Shown one piece after another: positions 18,501 to 25,959 of a stretch of DNA of 64,000 bases. Source of the stretch: CAYXDO01 sp964463485 (GTDB lineage Bacteria; Myxococcota; Kuafuiibacteriia; Kuafuiibacteriales; Kuafuiibacteriaceae); NCBI GenBank assembly GCA_964463485.1, contig CAYXDO010000015.1, positions 41,826-105,825 of the forward strand, written 5' to 3'. Below the pieces are notes generated by a model. It had not been told where the DNA came from and did no database searches. It saw only the letters and a program-made list of their open reading frames with translations. How positions within the stretch are numbered: position 1 is the stretch's first letter; every line of letters starts with the position of its first letter. A program made the position numbers and the translations under genes.

Positions 18501-18706
18501 TCGATCTTTTCCGTGATCTCCCGCTCGACGTCCTCCGGCGAGCTGCCAGGCAAGGCCGTAAGAATCACGACCGCGGGAAAATCGATCTTCGGAAACTGAT
18601 CGACCCCGAGCTTGGTATAGAAGACACTTCCAACGACCAAAATCACCAACGAAAGCACCGACGCCAGCACAGGGCGGCGCACGCAGAGCTCGGCTAGCCA
18701 CAACAT
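15497..18706 (-). CDS. RND efflux transporter, inner membrane permease (HAE1/AcrB-like)
   Basis: A 1,069-aa proton-driven pump subunit with twelve expected membrane helices and two large periplasmic loops. Seen: first helix PVLASVLSLVILVVGSVFY, GVDQFPKIDFPAVVILTALP, and the proton-relay helix with AVGIVIDDAIVVLENIFKQ (the two adjacent Asp). The second half has FGVVKKNAILQIDH with the relay Lys and RLRPILMTTFAFVAGMIPL. Between these two is an insertion of about 25 residues (SNSQLEAALQSTNDRSEQRS and onward) that many AcrB relatives lack. It starts at ATG 18706, 12 bp after the adaptor gene, and is coupled to tolC downstream. The HAE1 type usually exports hydrophobic drugs or lipids. Confidence 0.95.
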   Translation of the reverse strand: MLWLAELCVRRPVLASVLSLVILVVGSVFYTKLGVDQFPKIDFPAVVILTALPGSSPEDVEREITEKIEGSVNTISGIDELRSSSSEGLSQVVIQFLLEKNIDTAAQEVQQKVNAVLAELPKGIDPPIVQKLDPDAQPVLYIALSAPPKDGRETDVREVTDIADRLVRRRLESVSGVGQVVLIGGRKRQIQVLVDPLKMRSLGLSAGEVGAAVNAQNVTLPGGRLDASRDYLTLRVAGRVESVDGLRGVIVKEVNGRAIRLDEVAEVVDGVEDVATSARWNGQRTVLLALRKQSGTNTVAVVDAVRARMTEIQGELPNGYSLVVQRDGSAVVRTGTEAVTEHLILGAILAAIVVLMFLGNFRSTFIAAVAIPTSIIGTFAVMKLVGYTLNSITLLALALAVGIVIDDAIVVLENIFKQVEEKGMDAKTAAVVGTKEIGPAVLATTLSLIAVFLPIAFVAGIPGRFLASFGITMSFSIAVSLFVSFSLTPMLASQFLRPHRRGEARPILERVVDVFYRPLERAYMVALEFSMTHRWVIVLASLAALGAMGPLAKSARKGFLPIDDRAQFEVIVRLPEGRSVAATELVGERVARILREYPEVTATLMTVGDDPGKTPNQARIYVKMVPPDQREITQNEFKDVVRQKVLPALPRDWRVNIADVNEFGGGQPTQRVQVLLAGPDLERLAAANQNILEKIRQIPGAADVDSTMVNGKPELQVNVDRERAADLGVQVVDVASALQMLVAGQKVSTFADNGEQYEIRLRASDEYRSQEDKLRLLTVNSKKLGLVALSDVVRITPGSGPSSINRYNRERQVTFMLNGKPGADEGAIGEGVIAAVQAENLPKGFAIKPQGQTKLMKETGLSFILGLLASMVFMYLILAAQFDSWLHPITILISLPLTLPFAILSVIVFRQALDLYSFLGIFVLFGVVKKNAILQIDHTNKLREKSNSQLEAALQSTNDRSEQRSIRWRFRHEAILRGNRDRLRPILMTTFAFVAGMIPLVTARGIGSGFNRATAGVVVGGQIMSLVLTLLAVPVAYSFFDDASEWLWRAIRAMKGESRQASVPAAEAK

Positions 18707-18718
18707 CTGGAGCTCCGT

Positions 18719-19792
18719 TCACTGAATGGGATGGCCGTCGTGAAGCCCCGGCGGTGGGGAGACGATGACTCGGTCTTTGTCGCTCAGCGGTTCGAGCACG
18801 GCGATGCGTCCATCCTTCTCCACTCCGGTGCGCACGACCATTTCGAACGCGGCGCCTTCACGAGCTAAAAAGATCCTTTTCACGATCCCGTCGGAACGAA
18901 CTGCAGCGGAGGGGACCGTGGGTTCGTCCGCCTCCCCCACGACCAAGGAGACTGTAGCGAACATCCCCGGCATGAGTTTCCTCTCCTCGTTCTTGGCGAA
19001 GGCTTCGACGATGAGATCGCGTGTAGCAGGTCGAAGCGCCGGGCCGAGGAGCCTCACGACGGCGGGAAAGGTCCTGTCCGGATAGGCCGAGACTCTCACA
19101 TCGAGCGTCTGGCCTTCACGGACCAATCTCACGGCAGACTCGGGAACGCTGATGTTGATTCGGACAGGATTGATCGAGTAGAGGCTCGCCACTCTCGAGC
19201 TGGGTTGTACATACTCGCCCACGTTGATGTAACGTTCACCGATCAAACCGTCCATCGGAGCTCGGATTTCGGTGTCACCGGCGAGCTTGCCGGCGAGATC
19301 GGCCTGCGCCTGAATTGCGTTCGCGTTGTATAGCTGGGCCGAGCACTGGGTGGTCTGGCGGTCATACTCGGACTTGGGGAGCGCGCCTTCCTTGAACAGC
19401 ATTTCGGCGCGAGCGCAGTCCTGGCGAGCGAGCGCCACTTGGGACTCAGCGGCCTTCGATTGAGCGATGGCCGCGGCCACTTGAAAACTGGCGGCCTTGG
19501 CGTCGACCACCGCGATGATTTGCCCGGCCTTCACGGGCTGGCCACGCTCGACGTAAGTCGCCGTCACGTGCCCGGATACGTTCGCCGCGATCTCGGAACT
19601 GCGATCGGCCAGAACGCTCCCTGTGAGCGTGAGGTATTTGGGCATCTTCCGTGTTTCGACAGCCGCCGTGTCGACCTTCACCAAGTCGACCACGGGCTTC
19701 GACTTCTGAGTCGGCGTAGCCGCTTCGGGTCGGCCGCAGCTGAGCAGAATGATCGGAAGGAGCTCGAGCGTTCGATGATTCATGTTCTTCAT
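18719..19792 (-). CDS. RND efflux periplasmic adaptor lipoprotein (AcrA/MFP family)
   Basis: A 357-aa membrane-fusion protein. The N-terminus MKNMNHRTLELLPIILLSCG has a lipobox (LLSC), so it should be anchored to the membrane by a lipid on Cys 19. Then come the beta-barrel/lipoyl half IAANVSGHVTATYVERGQPV and GQIIAVVDAK, an alpha-hairpin rich in Ala and Gln, and the returning lipoyl half IRAPMDGLIGERYINVGEYV. It links the RND permease to the TolC channel. ATG 19792 overlaps the tetR stop by 4 bp. Confidence 0.93.
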   Translation of the reverse strand: MKNMNHRTLELLPIILLSCGRPEAATPTQKSKPVVDLVKVDTAAVETRKMPKYLTLTGSVLADRSSEIAANVSGHVTATYVERGQPVKAGQIIAVVDAKAASFQVAAAIAQSKAAESQVALARQDCARAEMLFKEGALPKSEYDRQTTQCSAQLYNANAIQAQADLAGKLAGDTEIRAPMDGLIGERYINVGEYVQPSSRVASLYSINPVRINISVPESAVRLVREGQTLDVRVSAYPDRTFPAVVRLLGPALRPATRDLIVEAFAKNEERKLMPGMFATVSLVVGEADEPTVPSAAVRSDGIVKRIFLAREGAAFEMVVRTGVEKDGRIAVLEPLSDKDRVIVSPPPGLHDGHPIQ

Positions 19793-20403
19793 GTGCCTCG
19801 TCGGGATCTCTTCGTAGAGCTCGTCCCAAGGCCCCTCGCGACGAGCCTTGCGAGCTCCAACTCGAACTTGGTCCGAGCTCGGCTCGTGCGACGTTTCTCG
19901 GTCAGGCGAGCTTCGATCGCTCGAAGGGTCACCGCGCCCACGATCGACGTCGCGGCGGTTTCGAGCGCGTCGCTCTCGATGGCGCTCGCTTCTCTACGCT
20001 CGGTCAGCCAGCGCGTCGTCGCCGCCACCGCTCGCACGGGCATGGGCAGCCTGATGCGATCTCGAATCAACTCGTGCGAGACTCCGCACTCCTTCAGGGC
20101 CATCACACGCGGCAAAGCGAGCTCGAAATACGCGGCCAGCCGCCCGACCAAGGAAGCGAGTTGGTCGACGAACGGGCGATCGTCGATCGGCATCGCAAAG
20201 ACCTCATCGAGCTCCACTTCCCTCGGGCAGAGCGCCTGGAGCATCAGGTTCTGCCGCGTTCCGTAGCGTTTGATCAGCGCCGGAGACGTCACGCCCAGTC
20301 GTTGAGCGACGAAATCGAGGGACACTTGCGCTCCCTTCTCGAGCACCGCAGCCCGAGTGGCATCGAGGATCTGCTCGTCGGTGACCTGACGGGGACGCGC
20401 CAT
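19789..20403 (-). CDS. TetR/AcrR family transcriptional repressor
   Basis: A 204-aa regulator. The N-terminal HTH reads TDEQILDATRAAVLEKGAQV, VSLDFVAQRLGVTSPALIKR and YGTRQNLMLQAL, the standard TetR layout; the rest is the all-helical ligand-binding and dimer region, unlike any I can name. It is the first gene of the RND operon, coupled by a 4-bp overlap to the adaptor gene. The palindrome immediately upstream (20411-20440) is its likely operator, so it should repress its own operon and release it when a pump substrate binds. Confidence 0.92.
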   Translation of the reverse strand: MARPRQVTDEQILDATRAAVLEKGAQVSLDFVAQRLGVTSPALIKRYGTRQNLMLQALCPREVELDEVFAMPIDDRPFVDQLASLVGRLAAYFELALPRVMALKECGVSHELIRDRIRLPMPVRAVAATTRWLTERREASAIESDALETAATSIVGAVTLRAIEARLTEKRRTSRARTKFELELARLVARGLGTSSTKRSRRGT

Positions 20404-20410
20404 GCTGTCA

Positions 20411-20440
20411 GGATGGTTAGTAAGTGTTCACTAACCATCC
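20411..20440. promoter_or_regulatory. TetR operator candidate: 11-bp perfect inverted repeat
   Basis: Arms ggatggttagt (20411-20421) and actaaccatcc (20430-20440) are perfectly complementary around an 8-base centre aagtgttc. It lies 7 bp in front of the tetR start codon and overlaps the predicted -10 and spacer of the operon promoter, the normal place for a TetR-family operator. Confidence 0.8.
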
Positions 20441-20445
20441 GGCAA
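20417..20445 (-). promoter_or_regulatory. Candidate sigma-70-type promoter of the tetR-RND operon
   Basis: On the minus strand TTGCCG (20440-20445) and TACTAA (20417-20422) are 17 bp apart. Both hexamers match the consensus only in part, but they sit exactly under the operator palindrome, and transcription would begin only about 7 nt before the start codon. Confidence 0.4.
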
Positions 20446-20644
20446 GTGAAGAAGTGTGAAGACTGGCGAAGGTGCTGAACAACAGTGTCTTGCCTCGGGA
20501 ACGATCCGGCTGGGTCGGCATCAGCCAGGGATAGTTGCGTCACGAGGAAACGTGTCCGGAATTTCACGGCCTAAGTACTGAGTGTGAGTGCGAGTCCCTC
20601 CGGATCCCCTCGCAAGCTTGCGGAGGACGTGAGAGAGTCCCCTG

Positions 20645-21052
20645 GTGCAGCTCAGAAATTTCCAGGGTGTGCTCGAAGCGATTCGCTCGGCGCGCGTCGA
20701 TCAAGGTGTAGCGCTCGCTCATTGTGCGCAGAGCATCGAGCTCTCCATATCCGGATTTCCACAGCTCCGTGGGCTTGTGGTTCGAAGGCTGGTCGGACCC
20801 TTGGTGTTCCGCAGGTTCGCCCGGCGCGGATTCATGAAGCACGCGTTGAAAGCGCAGATCCCGGGCGCGGCCGAGATCGACCCAAACACGACAGTCGAGG
20901 CCGGTAGGGCGCGACTCGAGGCCGCGATCGAGGCGTTTCGCGCCCATGATGGCACGCTGGCCGAGCACTTTGCGTACGGGCGCTTGAGCCGCGATGAGTA
21001 CGAGCTCGCTCATTCGATGCACGTAGCCGACCATTTGGGCCTGAGCTCGTGA
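20645..21052 (+). CDS. DUF1569 (DinB-like) domain protein
   Basis: A 135-aa protein starting at GTG 20645 (CTG 20642 is the only longer option, since TGA at 20630 closes the frame). Seen: VALAHCAQSIELSISGFPQL, LVGPLVFRRFARRGFMKHAL and LAEHFAYGRLSRDEYELAHS followed by MHVADHL. This pattern of His residues on a four-helix bundle matches DUF1569 proteins, which belong to the DinB/YfiT fold and often bind a metal. The biochemical role is not known. The region around it is short of regulatory signals; a divergent tetR lies upstream and a convergent lipoprotein gene downstream. An antisense frame of 188 codons covers it but has no recognisable content. Confidence 0.78.
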   Translation: MQLRNFQGVLEAIRSARVDQGVALAHCAQSIELSISGFPQLRGLVVRRLVGPLVFRRFARRGFMKHALKAQIPGAAEIDPNTTVEAGRARLEAAIEAFRAHDGTLAEHFAYGRLSRDEYELAHSMHVADHLGLSS

Positions 21053-21108
21053 CCACTGCGCCGGGTCATGACGTTCTCGATCGCTCGGACCGACTCGTGG
21101 TGAATCGC

Positions 21109-22458
21109 TCACCGGCTGACTTCGAGCCACCAGACCTCGCGACCCGTCGAGTTGTCCGCTGCGCTCCCGAGGATCAGCGCTCGGTCGCCGGGTGCGGGAG
21201 TAACTGCATAGAACGAGAACTCTCGGAGCGACTGGTCTTCGACCTGGCAGTAGCCGGTCTCCATGCTGAAGTAACCCATCGATCCCGCCACACCGGCCAC
21301 TGCGTACCCACCACCGTCGAGCGGACGCATATCGTACAAAAGCCCGGGAGCGGCGAAAATGTCGATGACGTACCAGACACCACGCGCTGGGTCCCAGGCG
21401 AGCAGAACCGTGCGCCCTCCCGCATCCCCGAGGAGGAGGACGCCGAGGTCGGTGTTGGCTGCGCGGTAGAGAGTGAGCTCGTCCCGAGACTCATCGAACT
21501 TCGGCGTGATGCGTTCGTGCTGCCCGTCGTGCCACCAGATCATCTGCGGCTTCGAGATGGTCGTCACGGTCGCATCAGGACCGATCCACTCCATAAAATC
21601 GAAATAGAAAGGCTTCACATCGAACTCGGCGATGGGTATTCCGCGATCCTCGTCGTAGCGGATCAGGGTCGTGCCGCGAGTGAGTCCGAAGCGCTGTTCG
21701 GTTCCGTCGGGCAACTCACCTTGAACGAGGCGCACGACGGGGAATTCGTCGTGCACGTGGTCGACGGGGCACGCCGCGTCCATGTGGACCTCGAACGCGC
21801 CGGTGGCCGGATCGACCGGCACGAGTCGAGCGAGGCGACGCGTCATGCAGCCGGAGAGCCAGATGGAGCCGTCCTTGCTTTGGACGGCAGCGTCTCGTGG
21901 GAGCTCCCTTGGAAGCGGGAGGGATGTCATCGTGTCGAGGGTGACTCGGTAGAACTGACCAGCATTTCCGTCCGCCTGAGTTACGAGGAGACTCCCGTCG
22001 GCCAGTACGACAGCGTCGGTGAACCAGTCGCTCGCGGTTCCGGTCAGAGTGTGCACCGACATACGCGGGCAGCTCGCGACGCGCTCTCTGCGGTCGGCCA
22101 GCCACACTCGTGCGGGCGCCGGGTCCAAGGTCACCTCCGCATGATCCGAGCTGGACTCGTAGACGAGAGCGGCTTTGGGGAGCGGTCGTCCGAACCTGCC
22201 GGACTCGGCGAGCTCCAGCAGCCCGGGTCCGAGGCCGAGCTCTTGGAGACTCTCTTTATAGACGTGGATTTCCGCAGGAGCCGAGTCTGCCACGGCCACG
22301 GAGTGCGGAGATCGATCGAGCGCGACGGCCCGCGCCACCCGTCGGCCAGAGACCTCCCCGATCACGACTGCGGTCTTGACCTCGCGAGGGAGCGCCAAGT
22401 CGGCGTTTTGAGCGTCCAAACATCCCGCGAAGCTCACAGCGACCAGGGCCCAGCGCAC
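21109..22458 (-). CDS. Lipoprotein with propeller-like body, unknown function
   Basis: A 449-aa protein starting at GTG 22458. MRWALVAVSFAGCLDAQNAD is a lipoprotein signal peptide with lipobox FAGC, so it is probably anchored in the outer membrane or periplasm. The rest contains repeated beta-strand stretches such as ADGSLLVTQADGN, SKDGSIWLSGCMTRRLARLV and GGYAVAGVAGSMGYFS, spaced like the blades of a beta-propeller, plus several Cys. I do not recognise the family. It resembles in style the lipoproteins at 41237 and 62127. It is monocistronic; a -10-like TACTAT lies 5 nt before the start codon. Confidence 0.7.
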   Translation of the reverse strand: MRWALVAVSFAGCLDAQNADLALPREVKTAVVIGEVSGRRVARAVALDRSPHSVAVADSAPAEIHVYKESLQELGLGPGLLELAESGRFGRPLPKAALVYESSSDHAEVTLDPAPARVWLADRRERVASCPRMSVHTLTGTASDWFTDAVVLADGSLLVTQADGNAGQFYRVTLDTMTSLPLPRELPRDAAVQSKDGSIWLSGCMTRRLARLVPVDPATGAFEVHMDAACPVDHVHDEFPVVRLVQGELPDGTEQRFGLTRGTTLIRYDEDRGIPIAEFDVKPFYFDFMEWIGPDATVTTISKPQMIWWHDGQHERITPKFDESRDELTLYRAANTDLGVLLLGDAGGRTVLLAWDPARGVWYVIDIFAAPGLLYDMRPLDGGGYAVAGVAGSMGYFSMETGYCQVEDQSLREFSFYAVTPAPGDRALILGSAADNSTGREVWWLEVSR

Positions 22459-22463
22459 GCCGC

Positions 22464-22469
22464 ATAGTA
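22464..22469 (-). promoter_or_regulatory. -10-like hexamer TACTAT directly before a GTG start (leaderless candidate)
   Basis: On the minus strand TACTAT is followed by 5 nt and the GTG start of the lipoprotein gene at 22458, placing the expected transcription start at about the start codon. No good -35 hexamer is seen 17 bp further upstream. Confidence 0.4.
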
Positions 22470-22602
22470 ACGCAAAGGCGCTCCGGCGCCTGCGTCAGAT
22501 CGTCCCGCGAAGGAGCGACCACGCCGGATGGACGCCAAACCCGCACAGGCCCCGGCATGAATCGAGTCTCGTGAGTAGAGCTTCCAGCGGAATGAGTCCT
22601 TC

Positions 22603-24564
22603 ATGTCGCATCTCACCTTTGATGTCCCGGCCAAGCACATTTATCTGCTGGTCTTTGCGGGCCACCTCGCGTTACACCAAGTCGAGCTCATGGAGGACGA
22701 CGAGTCGAACCTGCGGAGCGCGCTCGACGTTCGGCAGACCATCGAGGCCAATCTACCGGCCTTTCTCGAGGCTGCGCCCGACGCGATGGTCATCGTCGGG
22801 GCCGACGGTCGTATCGTACTCATCAACGGCCAGGCTGAGAGGTTGTTCGGATATCCTCGGAGTGAGTTGCTGGGTCAGTCGGTCGAGGTCTTGATTCCGG
22901 TTCGGTATCGGCACTTGCACCCGGCCCATCGCGGCGAGTTTTTCAAAAGTCCGCGGCCGCGCCCGATGGGGGCAGGCGTCGATCTTTGCGCGGTGCGCAA
23001 GGACGGAACGGAGTTTCCGGCCGAAATCAGCCTCGGGCCAGTGGAAACGGCGCAGGGAGTGCTCGTAACCGCCGCGATTCGCGACGTCACGGAGCGTCGC
23101 AAGGTCGAGGCGAAGTTTCGTGGGTTGCTCGAAGCGGCACCCGATGCCGTCGTGATCGTAAATCGCGACGGGCACATCGTCCTCGTCAACTCACAGACCG
23201 AGAGACTCTTCGGTTACTTGCGGGACGAGCTCCTTGGTAGACCGGTGGAGCTGCTCATTCCGGAGCGATTTCGTGGGGCCCATCCTTCACATCGAGATCA
23301 CTACTTCGCCGGCCCAAAAGTCCGCACGATGGGTTCGGGGTTGGAGCTTTGGGGGCGACGCCGAAACGGCTCCGAGTTCCCCGTGGAGATCAGCCTGAGC
23401 CCGCTCGAGGCGGAAGGGGGCGTGCTCATTTCCAGCACCATTCGCGACGTGAGCGATCGGAGGAGGGCCGAGGAGCTCAGGGCTCAGTTGGCGGCGATCG
23501 TGGATTCGTCCGACGACGCGATCATCGGAAGGAGCCTGGAAGGGGTGATTCGCAGCTGGAACAAGGGTGCCGAGCGGATATTTGGTTACTCGGCGGACGA
23601 GATGATTGGCCGACCGATCGAAGTTCTCATACCCTCAGGAAGAGCGGGCGAGGAGCGATCGATCGTAGAGCAACTGAAGCGGGGCGAGCGGGTCGCACCC
23701 TTCGAGACCGTTCGACACCGTAAGGACGGGACGGAGATTCACGTGTCGGTGACCATCTCGCCGATTCACGACTCTCGGGGCGAGGTGGTGGGCGCGTCAA
23801 AGGTGGCTCGAGACATTTCCGAGCGCAAGCGGTCCGAGGAGGCGGTCGCTCGGGCGAAGGAAGCCACCGAGGTCGCCAATCGCGAGCTCGAGGCATTCAG
23901 TTACTCGGTGGCCCACGACTTGCGAGCCCCGCTTCGCGGAATCGATGGTTTCAGTCTGGCGCTCCTCGAAGACTACTCAGACCGGCTCGACGAGGATGGG
24001 CAGCGCTACCTGCGAAGGGTACGCGAGTCGGCTCAACACATGGCCCAACTCATCGAGAGTTTGCTCTCGCTCGCTCGTATCACGCGGGGGGAGATTCGGC
24101 GTGAGAAGGTCGACTTGAGCGAGCTCGCCCGCAGCACGGCGGAGCGACTTCGAGCCAGCCAACCCGACCGAAACGTCGAATTCTTACTCGAGAAGGGCCT
24201 GACGACGATGGGTGATGGTCGGCTCCTCGGCGTGGTCGTCGAAAACTTGCTCGGCAACGCCTGGAAGTTCACCCGCGATCGCCCCAAGGCCACCATCGAG
24301 CTCGGGTCCAAGCGCGAGCGTGGAACCGTCGTCTATTTCGTTCGCGACAATGGCGCGGGCTTCGACATGGCGTTCGCGTCGAAGCTCTTCGGTGTGTTCC
24401 AGCGGCTGCACTCGCCGACCGAATTCGAAGGAACCGGCATAGGTTTGGCGACCGTCCAGCGAATCATCCGTCGACATGACGGCCACATTTGGGCGGAAGG
24501 AGAGGTGCATCGCGGAGCCACCTTCTTCTTCACGCTCGACGCGAGGGCCAGCGCCGATGAGTGA
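22603..24564 (+). CDS. PAS-PAS-PAS sensor histidine kinase
   Basis: A 653-aa cytoplasmic kinase with no membrane segments. Three PAS domains lie at about residues 45-165, 170-285 and 290-410; each starts with a variant of LEAAPDAMVIVGADGRIVLI. The HisKA H-box SYSVAHDLRAPLRGIDGF places the phosphorylated His near residue 438. The ATPase domain has NLLGNAWKFT (N-box), VRDNGAGFD (G1) and GTGIGLATVQRI (G2). ATG 22690 is a possible shorter start. The gene overlaps the receiver gene by 8 bp, so the pair forms one signalling unit; the PAS domains may bind a small molecule, cofactor or oxygen, which the sequence does not decide. Confidence 0.93.
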   Translation: MSHLTFDVPAKHIYLLVFAGHLALHQVELMEDDESNLRSALDVRQTIEANLPAFLEAAPDAMVIVGADGRIVLINGQAERLFGYPRSELLGQSVEVLIPVRYRHLHPAHRGEFFKSPRPRPMGAGVDLCAVRKDGTEFPAEISLGPVETAQGVLVTAAIRDVTERRKVEAKFRGLLEAAPDAVVIVNRDGHIVLVNSQTERLFGYLRDELLGRPVELLIPERFRGAHPSHRDHYFAGPKVRTMGSGLELWGRRRNGSEFPVEISLSPLEAEGGVLISSTIRDVSDRRRAEELRAQLAAIVDSSDDAIIGRSLEGVIRSWNKGAERIFGYSADEMIGRPIEVLIPSGRAGEERSIVEQLKRGERVAPFETVRHRKDGTEIHVSVTISPIHDSRGEVVGASKVARDISERKRSEEAVARAKEATEVANRELEAFSYSVAHDLRAPLRGIDGFSLALLEDYSDRLDEDGQRYLRRVRESAQHMAQLIESLLSLARITRGEIRREKVDLSELARSTAERLRASQPDRNVEFLLEKGLTTMGDGRLLGVVVENLLGNAWKFTRDRPKATIELGSKRERGTVVYFVRDNGAGFDMAFASKLFGVFQRLHSPTEFEGTGIGLATVQRIIRRHDGHIWAEGEVHRGATFFFTLDARASADE

Positions 24565-24997
24565 GGAGCACGTCATCTTGCTGGTCGAGGACAATCCGAT
24601 CGATGAGGAGCTGACGTTGCGGGCGCTCAAAAAGAGCAAGATCGGCAACAAGGTCGTGGTGACGAGGGATGGAGCCGAGGCGCTCGACTACCTCTTCGCT
24701 CGAGGCCGCCACGCTGGGCGGAACCTGAAGGAGGTGCCGCAGATCGTTCTGCTCGATTTGAACCTCCCCAAGATGGGCGGCCTCGAAGTGCTTCGTATCA
24801 TGCGGAGCGACGACCGAACGAAGCTCCTTCCCGTCGTCATTTTGGCGTCCTCCAAAGAGGACCAGGATTTGATCGGCGGCTATGAGTCGGGCGCCAACAG
24901 CTACATCGTCAAGCCGGTCGATTTCACCCAATTCGCGGACGCGGTGAAGCAACTCGGAGTCTATTGGCTCGTGCTCAACCAGTCCGTGCCGCCTTGA
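24557..24997 (+). CDS. Single-domain response regulator, Rcp1-like
   Basis: A 146-aa receiver without output domain. ATG 24557 overlaps the kinase stop and begins the core directly (EEHVILLVEDNPIDEEL). The phosphorylated Asp is D67 in VLLDLNLPKMGG, the acidic pocket is ED at the start, and the conserved Lys is K119 in IVKPVDF. The pattern DNPIDEELTLRALKK and LDYLFARG is typical of Rcp1-type partners of phytochrome and PAS kinases. The usual Thr or Ser after the fourth strand is Ala here (VVILASSKEDQD). It probably relays the phosphate to a further protein encoded elsewhere. Confidence 0.93.
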   Translation: MSEEHVILLVEDNPIDEELTLRALKKSKIGNKVVVTRDGAEALDYLFARGRHAGRNLKEVPQIVLLDLNLPKMGGLEVLRIMRSDDRTKLLPVVILASSKEDQDLIGGYESGANSYIVKPVDFTQFADAVKQLGVYWLVLNQSVPP

Positions 24998-25072
24998 TTC
25001 CCGTCCCTTCGGAGTGACGTGCCCACGCTCGGCGAACCGTGCGCGTGGCGGGAGCGACCGGTGCGACTTTGG

Positions 25073-25078
25073 TACACT
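25073..25078 (+). promoter_or_regulatory. -10-like hexamer TACACT, 6 nt before ATG 25085
   Basis: TACACT matches four of six -10 positions and is followed by exactly 6 nt and the ATG of the metzincin-like lipoprotein gene; no ribosome binding site fits between them. No -35 hexamer is convincing. Confidence 0.35.
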
Positions 25079-25084
25079 TCCCTG

Positions 25085-25849
25085 ATGAGACGATGGAACG
25101 CTCTGTTGGTCGCGATGTTCGGATGCGCCGGATCCGAGGAGCCCGGCGGGAGCTCGGCAGCGGATCGGGTCGCCGGGTACATTCGCGGCGACGCCTACTC
25201 CCGGTTGGTATTCGAGGTCGACGCCGTGCCTAGTGTCGCGCTGCGATCCGGCGTGAGCCCGGCGCTGACCCAGGAGCTCGCTTCGCTCCTCGACAAACCA
25301 GCCGGAATCGAGCTGGTCGCGAGCGGTTCCATCGAGAGCCGCGGCGCCGAGCACGCCTGGACGGAGCAAGAGGTCTTCGACCTCGAATCGACCACGGACG
25401 ACCTCGCGCCATCATCGACGGGCGCGATCAAAATTCACCTGCTGCTCGTCGATGGACATTCCGCCGAGGATGACGAGAACGGTCAGGTGCTCGGCTTTGC
25501 CTGGGCCAACCGGAACGTAGTTCTCTTTTTGAAGACGATCGAAATGGGTTGCTCGGGATTGCTCCCTAGACTCTCCGCCAAGCTCTGCGAGGCCGCAGAG
25601 ATTTCCGTCGCCACACACGAGGTGGGCCATGTGATCGGCTTGGTGGACAATGGGCTCGAGATGGTGGCGAACCACCGCGACGCCGAGCACGGCGCGCATG
25701 ACGTGAACGACGATTGCGTCATGTATTGGGCGTACGAAGGCGCGGGAGTGTTGGACGTCCTCGGAGCTCGGTTCAACTCGGGTCAGGAGAGCGCGCTCGG
25801 CTTCGACGATGCGTGCCGCGCGGACGTGGACAAAGTGCGACTTCGCTGA
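25085..25849 (+). CDS. Lipoprotein with metzincin-type zinc protease motif
   Basis: A 254-aa protein. ATG 25085 gives a lipoprotein signal MRRWNALLVAMFGCAGSEEP (lipobox MFGC); a longer in-frame start at 25019 would bury it. Seen: HEVGHVIGLVD with H178, E179, H182 and D188, then DDCVMYW with the Met-turn M213. HExxHxxGxxD followed by a Met-turn is the metzincin layout with Asp as third zinc ligand. It should be a periplasmic or surface endopeptidase, provided it is active. The N-terminal half (residues 25-160) is not recognisable and may be a propeptide or binding region. It sits alone, upstream of the convergent chagasin-type inhibitor gene. Confidence 0.75.
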   Translation: MRRWNALLVAMFGCAGSEEPGGSSAADRVAGYIRGDAYSRLVFEVDAVPSVALRSGVSPALTQELASLLDKPAGIELVASGSIESRGAEHAWTEQEVFDLESTTDDLAPSSTGAIKIHLLLVDGHSAEDDENGQVLGFAWANRNVVLFLKTIEMGCSGLLPRLSAKLCEAAEISVATHEVGHVIGLVDNGLEMVANHRDAEHGAHDVNDDCVMYWAYEGAGVLDVLGARFNSGQESALGFDDACRADVDKVRLR

Positions 25850-25911
25850 TCGACGGAAAAGGGTGAGCGTTCAGCCATGAGCGTTGAGCGCTCAGCAGGA
25901 TCAAGCGCTTC

Positions 25912-25956
25912 GCTTACGGAAGATGAGCTTACGGAAGATGAGCTTACGGAAGATGA
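25912..25956. repeat. Tandem repeat, three units of 15 bp
   Basis: Three identical copies of gcttacggaagatga at 25912, 25927 and 25942, followed by a partial gctt. They lie between the converging protease-like and chagasin-like genes and end 4 bp before the stop codon of the latter. Confidence 0.95.
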
Positions 25957-25959
25957 GCT

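Noticed and set aside
17681..18697. A 338-codon + strand frame over the RND permease
   Set aside because: Shadow of a clear RND gene on the other strand.
20564..21130. A 188-codon minus-strand frame opposite the DUF1569 gene
   Set aside because: The + strand product matches DUF1569 along its length; the antisense product matches nothing.
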